From Neoceratodus forsteri (Eukaryota; Chordata; Ceratodontiformes; Ceratodontidae): DNA of 64,000 nucleotides. Under the pieces are notes generated by a model, which saw only the letters and a list, made by a program, of their open reading frames with translations, did no database searches and was not told the origin of the DNA. A program made the position numbers and the translations under genes. The DNA lies in NCBI GenBank assembly GCA_016271365.2, contig CM057459.1:817467001-817531000 (forward strand), in the 5' to 3' direction. Below, piece by piece: positions 57,394 to 64,000 of the stretch (position 1 is its first letter; each line of letters begins with the position of its first letter).

Positions 57394-58260
57394 TCAGGTG
57401 TCCCAAAACAGATCAGGCAGAGCAGCCTTCAATCCCGAGAAAGCAGCTTCAGGATTCTCGTATGTTGACCAGGTACCATCCACTAGTACCTGTAGCCTAG
57501 CTGGATATCCCATTTTAAAGTGAAGGCCTGCAGCTATAATTTTTGATACAATAGGATGAAAAGCAGTACGCTTTTCCCTAACCGACCCCAGCAGATCTTG
57601 GGCAATTCTGAGCCTGATATGTTCCCATTTCACTTCTTGTAACTCTCTCACTTTTGTCAGAAAATGTTGTCGCTCTAGGTAATTCAATAAACGGCAAATA
57701 ATGGGACATGGTGTTGCTCCTGGAGATGGCTTGGGTTGCAAGGACTTATGCACCCTTTCAATGATGTACTTAGCCCCAAAGGGAGTGGGACCAGTGACCT
57801 TTTCAGTCAGCTTCTGCATAAATACCAGCATGTTCAGGCCTTCTTCTCCTTCTGGAAGGCCGAGGATAACTACATTGTTTCTTCGGCTGCGGCCTTCCAA
57901 ATCTTCCATCTTAGCTTCCAAACTGGAAATCTTTTGCCGCATAACTACGAGACCGGGATCGATTTTTTTCCACTTGCTTCTCAAGAGATGAGATTCGGGC
58001 TGCATTATCTGAAGTTTTCATCATGACCTCCTCAAGTTTTTTAGAAAGGGATTTAATTTCAGCTGAGATTTCTTTAACTTCTTCCCAGAAGGGTTTGAAC
58101 TCTTCCAAAAATCTGCTCAGAGTTAGGGGTTCTTGCTCAGAGATCAGGCTTTGAAGCTCTGGCTTATCCACAGCACTCGAGGCCCTTGATTTTTCGGGGC
58201 CTTCTCGGGAGTGACTGGCGGTGTATGCTTCTGCGGAGGCTTCTTCATATAAACCTCCAT
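57394..58260 (-). pseudogene. L1/Tx1 ORF1: coiled coil and RNA-binding domain
   Basis: An ATG at 58260 opens a Lys/Pro-rich start (MEVYMKKPPQK), then the frame shifts near 58171. The following segment (57911-58171) is a coiled coil with EVKEISAEIKSLSKKLEEV. The 57394-58005 frame holds MEDLEGRSRRNNVVILGLPE, the RRM entry signature of L1 ORF1 (Transposase_22 family), then FGAKYIIERVHKSL, and ends LFWDT before a stop. The protein would be an RNA-binding trimer. Broken by at least one frameshift. Confidence 0.88.
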
Positions 58261-58434
58261 AATCACTGGAAACAAACAGACAGGAGCCCAGGATATTAAG
58301 AAGGCGATAATCTGTAATCTTTCTGGTTTTTAGGGAGAAATAACAACCAAAATCATGATTATTTGCAGTTAGGAGGTTGGAGCTATGCAGAGGAGCTTCT
58401 ACTCGGTATCCTGCATCACATGATCCCCCCCAGA

Positions 58435-58447
58435 CAGCTCAAAATTT
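58435..58447. repeat. Target-site duplication of the L1 (5' side)
   Basis: CAGCTCAAAATTT, one A longer than the partner at 52286-52297. Because the host repeat unit itself starts with this word, part of the match could be pre-existing. Confidence 0.65.
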
Positions 58448-58700
58448 AAAGGATAGTACCCCTCCTCCAATACAATGTCACTCACTGTTTCTCCTCCCTA
58501 TGACACGGTTCTTCTTGTTAGCTAACTGGAACTGGGGATCTCATAGGGACTGGAACATGAGATCAAAGAACTGGCAAACAGGGAAACAGTCCAGACAGGC
58601 AGTGGAATGCAGGAACATAGTCAGGGCAGGTAACAGGAGCAGTTCAACTGCTGAGTAGAGCGTTTGACATATAGAGACTAGGATGTTTGACATATAGAGA
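58435..58700 (-). repeat. Putative leader of the split LINE, second unit
   Basis: It repeats the unit at 52086-52285 with an extra segment near 58540-58600. A local GTTTGACATATAGAGAC duplication follows at 58665-58705. Confidence 0.6.
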
Positions 58701-59120
58701 CAGAGATATATGTGCAGTGCACATGCAGGTTACACACATTCATCTCTCTAGTTTTACCTGAATTAATACTAACAAAGAAACAGCCACAAAAGAACAATGT
58801 TAATATCTTTTATTATATACCGTTAGCTCACATTGGAAGCAAATGGATAGCCTGGTTCTCCAGAGACACAAAAGAGAAGGGGTTAACTAAAAGGTAAATG
58901 AAATGTGAGACTTTCAGTGCATGGCCTCAACAATTCCAGTTCATTCACTTGCAGCTGGTGCTGCTTCCAAGGTGAGGGTCAGCCACAGACTTGATATAAT
59001 TGAAGGCTGGTTTAGGGAAGGTACAAAGGTGTGAGTAGCTCATAACTAATATCTGCACATCATAGAAACATATTTGTAAATAAATATCATAACAGTGGTG
59101 ATAGGGGAGATTTTTTTAAG
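58701..59120. other. Unassigned DNA
   Basis: AT-rich, no gene or repeat boundary recognised. Confidence 0.55.
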
Positions 59121-59636
59121 GTGTTCACATGTGTGAATTTACTGTTGTTCATGCATTAAATGTCCTTACATCATGTTTGCTTAAGAGAATAACTTCATAA
59201 AAATGATAACATGTACTAATGATGTTAATGAAGGACAATAAGGCAGGTCACCTGATCCATGAGGATGTATAAAAAAGTGCCCTAGTGAGAGAATTAGAGA
59301 GAGTGTGAAGCTGCTGCGTGAAACAGAAGGATCTCCAGCCGCGCTGTGAACTGGAGGAGGGAAAGCTGAGTGAAACTCGCCAAAAGGATAGTATACAGCA
59401 ACCAAAGAAAAGGTTCTTAGCCTTAAACAGTCAGACAGACATTAGAAGTAAATAAGGAAATCTTCCTTATTCTCTTTTCAAGTGGATTTCTTTTTGCAAA
59501 AAGACTTCACCCTGATAAGGACTAACAACCATGTTGCCTTCTGTTCTGCTTTATTATTTGAATAAACATACTGTACATCTATAGACGTTTGCACCTTATC
59601 ACCTGTGCACTGCTATCTTTCATGCACACACCCCAT
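59121..59636 (+). other. Possible LTR-like Pol II module
   Basis: A TATA-type box (GTATAAAAAAG near 59267) is followed about 290 bases later by AATAAA (59561) and a TGT/GCACCTTATC-type stretch, ending ...CACACCCCA then TGACAAG. This order resembles U3-R-U5 of a solitary LTR. No partner LTR, primer-binding site, or target duplication was found, so it may be another repeat or a promoter. Confidence 0.3.
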
Positions 59637-59780
59637 GACAAGAAGTATTTATTGTTTCATTTACAAAGCAATTATTTTCATTGATGGCTGCTTAGGTAGT
59701 TAGTAGTAGTCATTAACATGTTGTGTTATTTGCTCATTTACTTTCAGTTACTAAGATTTTTTTTTTAATTTTGCCTATAT
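59637..59780. other. Unassigned spacer
   Basis: AT-rich; nothing recognised. Confidence 0.5.
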
Positions 59781-60125
59781 TTCTATATTCCAATACTGGG
59801 CTGCCCATCCCCATTGTCAAATGCCCCCCAGCCCCTTGTTTAATATACTTGCTGAACTTGTGGGCCCAATCACAATATTGGCATTTACAACTCCCCCCCA
59901 CAGCAGTGTGAGACACTGGGGAGCCCACCCCCATTTTCCAGAAATAATTTATTGTATAATCCAACACCAGGATGCCAACTCCAGGTGTTGGATGCCCTTC
60001 ACTGCCCATTGTTTTAATATACTTGCTGACATCGGGGGGGGCCAATTCCTGTGTCATCATTTACAAGTTGTCCCACCCCCAGCAGTGTGGGATACTAGGT
60101 AGCCCATACCCAGTGTCCTGAAATA
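59781..60125. repeat. Tandem repeat, about 172-bp units
   Basis: TTTAATATACTTGCTGA at about 59840 and TTTTAATATACTTGCTGA at about 60011; both units continue with GGGCCCAAT/GGGGCCAAT, CATTTACAA, CAGCAGTGTG and CCCAC/CATACCC. A partial third unit (ATACTGGGCTGCCCATCCCC) precedes at 59790. Confidence 0.75.
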
Positions 60126-61042
60126 GCTTAAATACATGTTCTGAAAAAAAGTTCTCCTATGTCTTTGTTTTTTGTTTAACCTGAAAAAAAGGAAACCATC
60201 CCACATCATCTCCTCTGTCCCCCTTCCCCTATCCCAACCCTCCCACTGAGCACCCACCACTCCACCCCCCTTACCCTATACATACCTGCTGAGGTCATAT
60301 GCTGTTATCTTCTGTTGACTGAGACACATTGGCACTCTTCAAAGCAGAACTGTGAATTGAGAAATCAAAGTAAGTGCTGTATAATGTATGTCAATGGTGT
60401 TTTGAACTTATGTTCAGAACTTTGTCATTTTGGGGAATTTGTTCACCAAACTTTAAACATGGCCTTTTTGGGACACCGCCTCACAGCTATCATTTTTCAC
60501 ATCCTCTCCACTTGTCATTTTCACATCCTCTCCAAAACGTGTTTGCACCTGTGGCGCGGAATGGTGTTTTGGCACGGATTTGAACATTTTCACCTATGGG
60601 ATTTATGAGGTGGGGTAATAAGAAGACTATGTTGAAAGTTTGGGGTCAAAATATAAAAAAAAAAAGCAATAATAATTTTTAAGCAGTGTCGTTTGCAGGA
60701 ATGTCTGCTGCACCACTGGGGAGCATGCTGCCTTACTGTGCTAGTGAGATGAGTTCAGATGTGAACTCAATGAGCCGGGTTAATGGGACAAGGCTGCCAT
60801 GGAAGGTGCAGAAGCATGCAGCACCAGCTCTGGCCTGGGTAGGGATGAAGCAGTGTTTTGGTGCAGACGCCACACCCTGTGGCGGGTCAGGGAACCCTCA
60901 CCCACAAGGTATCGACATGTGTGCCAGGGCCTGCAGGGCCCATGCACTGTGACAGGCATGTCCCCAATATTGAATTCATCTAATTTTGAGCAGGTCCCTT
61001 GCAAATGATGATATAATTCCACTAGCAGAAAAAGAAGGGAAA
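60126..61042. other. Unassigned DNA
   Basis: It includes a C-rich block (60190-60290) and a doubled TTTTCACATCCTCTCCA at about 60496-60536. No coding region supported. Confidence 0.5.
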
Positions 61043-61516
61043 TTCTTTACAAAAAATGATGTTAATGCAGACATTAGGGTTGTAGAATGCAAAGCACACA
61101 AAGAAGGGAAATGAAAAACATCAGGGATTTGGGTCTCCAGAGCATTGGTGAATCAGTGGTTGAGTCTTACTTGGGGTTGTCAACCCTAATGCCCACCCCC
61201 TTCCCTGATCAGACAAGATCAATTGTGATGCATTTACACAGGGCCTGTAGGAAACTGAGTGAAGAAAGCTCCAACAGATTATGTATTAGTATGAGGCACA
61301 ATGTTAGAGCTGTATCTTGTGATTCAGAATGGAGGCTACTGGCTGGGGAGAGAGGGTGGGCATTAGGGTTGACAACCCCAAGTAAGACCCAACCACTGAT
61401 TCATCAATATTCCAGAGACCCAAATCCTTCATGTTTTTATTTCCATTTTTTGTTTGTGCGCTTTGTGTTCTACAGTACAACCCAAATGTCTGCATTAACA
61501 TGGTATTTTGCAAAGA
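61043..61516. repeat. Long inverted repeat (hairpin)
   Basis: Arms 61043-61200 and 61354-61516 are reverse complements with about a dozen differences: CTTACTTGGGGTTGTCAACC on the left, GGTTGACAACCCCAAGTAAG on the right, and GTTAATGCAGACATT against AATGTCTGCATTAAC. The loop is about 153 bp. It may be a foldback/MITE; termini and target duplication were not determined. Confidence 0.88.
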
Positions 61517-63109
61517 ATATACACAAACATATATACACATGCAATAGGCATAGTCACAAGAATTTACTTATCAAACCAGATCAGAGCAATTATATGTATA
61601 AATTGGAGGCCACAGATTTATACATATAGTTAGTTCATCATCATGCTGCCCCCCCAACCCCACATTGATGGCACTATTTCCTGCTCTGTTCTGCTACTTT
61701 ATACATGACTTCTCTTTTAACCACATATTGCATTCTTCCTAAAAATCATCACCTTTATAAAGCAGCTTTCCACTGGTAACTCCAATCTTGTAAAAACACA
61801 TTAGTTTTTACATTTTTTCCCTAGCATGACATTTCCAATTGCCTCTTGTAATCCAGTCCCCATGCCACCTTTCAATTACCTGCTCAATCACAACCACGGC
61901 ACCCACCTGGCTTAGGTATTAAATCCTGACAATTTAAATCCTGTCACCGATTGCCTGGCTTGTCTAGTGCCTGGCAGATAGTACGCCTGACTGCTGAAAT
62001 CCCAACCCGATTAGTTCTGTGCATCACATAGAATCGAAACTCCTGATTGCGTTCTGGGTAAAAATTTGATTCACATTATTGAAAAAATTGCAGTACTCCT
62101 TACTGTGCACCATGAAAAATCGTGCCGTACATTGAAGAAAAAAAATAGCAGTACTTCATACTGTGCTATGTACTTTCCATATTGAAGGCGAAGCAATAAA
62201 CAGCACATAATGGAAACCATCGTTAATGTTCTCCCTTACATTTTACTGCATCAATGTGAAGCAGAACATTGCCATAATGAGCTCCACCCATAAATATTGC
62301 ATCAATGTAAAGCACACATTACTGTGCTGATCTTTGTGCCAATCTGGTGAAATTGACTGCAATTGCCTGATGTTGTTGAGCGGTTACAGCAGTTACAGTT
62401 TCCGTCATCACCCGTATTGCCCAGAGCCCCTCGCATGCATTGTGTCATACCCATCATTGTATCTTGTTTACAATAATGTGCTTAGCAGAGCTCATTAAAG
62501 TTTCCAGCAGGAATGCTACTGCTTTTTATTCATTAATAAGCTCAGTTTTGGTCAAGTAAAGGTGGAACTCTAGTATGGAGTACTGATATTTTGTTCATTA
62601 TTATGTTTTGACAGTGCAGCTGCAGCATATTCAGTTCAGTAAGTTCTGTCAATACTGTGTGGCACGTCTTTCCACTGAGCACATTTAGTTTAAGTATTGC
62701 TCAGGAAAGTGATCTTTTCATGCTGTGACAATAGTGTAGCTGCAGTGTATTCAAATCAGTAATGTCAATAATGTGTGCATGTCTTTTTACTATGCACAGT
62801 ATGGAGTACTGCTAGTTTGTTCAATGTTGTGCGGCTTGTCCTTTCACTGAATAATCAGTCAGTTCTGTTTCAGTAGTTAGGCAAAGAAACAGTCTGGCAA
62901 AAACTTGGTCAGGATTCCGGTGATGAGATATAATTTGTTAGGATATTATATTTTGGGATTTAGTACGGATCTCAGCCGCCACTAATTGAGCAAACCACAG
63001 GCTGTGACCCAAACAACAGAAGAAAAATATTCTCAATCTATAGCTGAAACTGCATGCCACAGTGGAAAAACAAAACAAAAAAAAAAATAAAATCATCTAT
63101 AGACCTAGC
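61517..63109. other. Unassigned DNA with imperfect direct repeats
   Basis: Between 62570 and 62860 the phrases TATGGAGTACTG, GTGTAGCTGCAGTGTATTCA and GTCAATACTGTGTG/GTCAATAATGTGTG recur with spacings near 117 and 228. GCAGTACTT/GCAGTACTCC phrases recur at 62090-62160. No gene seen. Confidence 0.5.
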
Positions 63110-63811
63110 TCCAGCTTTATCCTCATCCTCTCACTAACAAGTGTTGCCTCTTCTTTTCAAGATTTTCCAACAGCCTTTCACTGCAGCAATCACATTAGAT
63201 GTATCCACTTAGGTGTGTTATCCAGACATTACATCTTTAACAACCACCTTGACAACTGGGAGGGTTCAATGCACAGACACACAGTTTCACACACACACAC
63301 ACAAAAAAAAAAACTTACAGATATTACAAACAATTAAAACAAAAAATTAAATAAATCAGTCCATCACACAAAGTATCTCTGATCTACTACCTTTCCCCCA
63401 CCATCTAAGGGGTTCTCTCTGGGACATTGCCTTTTCCCCTTCTCTCTGGTCCCACCAGTACCCTTGCAGGGTTCCTTGTATCCTGAGGGGGTCTCCAGGG
63501 ACATGACTCTTTGCCCTCCCACCACCTCACCCCTCCCTCCCCTTTACCCCTTTTCTTTCATGTAAGCACTTGTTTACTTATTAACTTGGCACTTATTATT
63601 GTCTAAACTTTCTACATGTTATGCACGACACTGTTGTAACACTGTTTTCAACACCTGCCTTACAACTGTATGTATGTTAATGTTGGTCTTGTAACTTGAA
63701 TGTTTAATGTCTCACTCCTATTGTACCCCTTCCCACCAGGTTGCACAGGGAGACCAGCGACTTGTTGCTTAGTGTGCCTTCCTGGTGAAACATTTCAATA
63801 AATAAATAAAA
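63110..63811 (+). mobile_element. LINE 3' end (CR1/L2-group type)
   Basis: A C-rich 3' region ending GAAACATTTCAATAAATAAATAAAAG at 63790-63811 (tail AATAAATAAATAAA), like the AATA-type tail of the 40 kb LINE. TTGACAACTGGGAGGG and neighbouring text may be the last coding remnant. No domain is clear, so orientation rests on the tail. Confidence 0.5.
63283..63312. repeat. (CA)n plus A-run microsatellite
   Basis: CACACACACACACACA followed by about a dozen A. Confidence 0.85.
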
Positions 63812-64000
63812 GTACCAGTCTATTGCATAAATGAAATATGCAGTGTGGAACTTTTTTTTAGAATTCTCTGTTTACTTCCTTTGTACTCCACTGCCTCAAC
63901 TCCCTCTGGCATGCCCAAGGTGGCTTAGTTTCACTGGACCCTGCCCCCATCAGCTGCCTGCCTCCATGCTGTCTTGGTTGGGGTTGAGGCATTAGAAACC
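63812..64000. other. Unassigned right flank
   Basis: No feature recognised before the window ends. Confidence 0.55.

Larger units (their letters stand above)
52298..58434 (-). mobile_element. Nearly complete Tx1/L1-clade LINE
   Basis: Minus-strand element with ORF1 (57394-58260) and ORF2 (52505-56269). Its sense 3' end is A-rich (TTTTTGTTTTTTTAT on plus just right of 52298). CAGCTCAAATTT (52286-52297) and CAGCTCAAAATTT (58435-58447) flank it, a target duplication of 12-13 bp with one base difference. It sits exactly between two similar units of a pre-existing repeat. Confidence 0.85.
47825..58700 (-). mobile_element. 2A-type LINE copy, split by a MITE and by an L1
   Basis: Minus-strand LINE related to the one at 40 kb. 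Its parts are 47825-48880 (RT), 50196-52285 (RT start, endonuclease, leader) and 58435-about 58700 (second leader unit). The inserted elements are listed separately. The 3' end is missing: RT text stops at about 47825 against the Tx1/L1 fragment. The leader consists of two similar units starting CAGCTCAAAATTT (52086 and 58435). That the leader belongs to this LINE is inferred from position. Confidence 0.65.

Overview
The window looks like vertebrate, most probably amphibian, repeat-dominated DNA. I see no host exon, no rRNA gene and no convincing host protein-coding gene. The organism call is an inference from the mixture of elements: a long hAT-Ac transposon with a BED-type finger, PIF/Harbinger transposons, a DIRS/Ngaro-type retroelement with an SGNH hydrolase, CR1 and L2-like LINEs, and Tx1/L1-clade LINEs. 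This mixture fits frogs, salamanders and caecilians better than mammals, birds or fish. The CR1 3' tail and overall TE profile make a caecilian plausible, but I cannot prove it.

Layout. 1-1836: unassigned, with a purine-rich tract. 1845-9275: a complete hAT element bounded by TAGGGCTGTGC termini and a perfect 8-bp target duplication; its transposase is broken. 9871-10292: a near-perfect foldback. 10449-17050: a DIRS/Ngaro-like retroelement read on the minus strand (gag-like, RT, RNase H, SGNH hydrolase), with both inverted and direct terminal repeats. 17291-26271: a Harbinger element with a plus-strand DDE transposase and a convergent minus-strand Myb/SANT-like ORF, interrupted by an L2-like LINE (about 22380-25590). 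26272-34900: unassigned TG/CA-rich DNA split by a nearly full-length minus-strand CR1 (27572-32291). 35934-37614: a CpG-rich Harbinger-type MITE. 39631-44118: a plus-strand LINE whose ORF2 starts with a hydrophobic run and a 2A-like HPNPGP motif. 44582-44720: a CR1 3' fragment. 45490-47820: a plus-strand Tx1/L1 fragment.

47825-58700 is a nest. A minus-strand relative of the 2A-type LINE is interrupted by a MITE (48883-50192) and, in its putative 5' region, by a nearly complete minus-strand L1/Tx1 (52298-58434) flanked by a 12-13 bp duplication. 58700-64000 holds a possible LTR-like Pol II module, tandem repeats, a long hairpin (61043-61516) and a LINE 3' end with an AATA-type tail.

Function. 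Every recognisable coding region belongs to a selfish element and nearly all are interrupted by stops or frameshifts, so they are annotated as pseudogenes. The nesting gives relative ages: the hosts (Harbinger at 17-26 kb, LINE at 47.8-58.7 kb, the unassigned DNA at 26-35 kb) are older than the L2-like, L1, MITE and CR1 insertions within them. The points most worth checking are: a tRNA-Glu 5'-end-like (box A-like) motif recurring in three separate foldback/MITE elements, partly as 69-bp tandem arrays; 2A-like motifs in two related LINEs; and a 38-bp duplication that by itself explains one frameshift in the Harbinger transposase.
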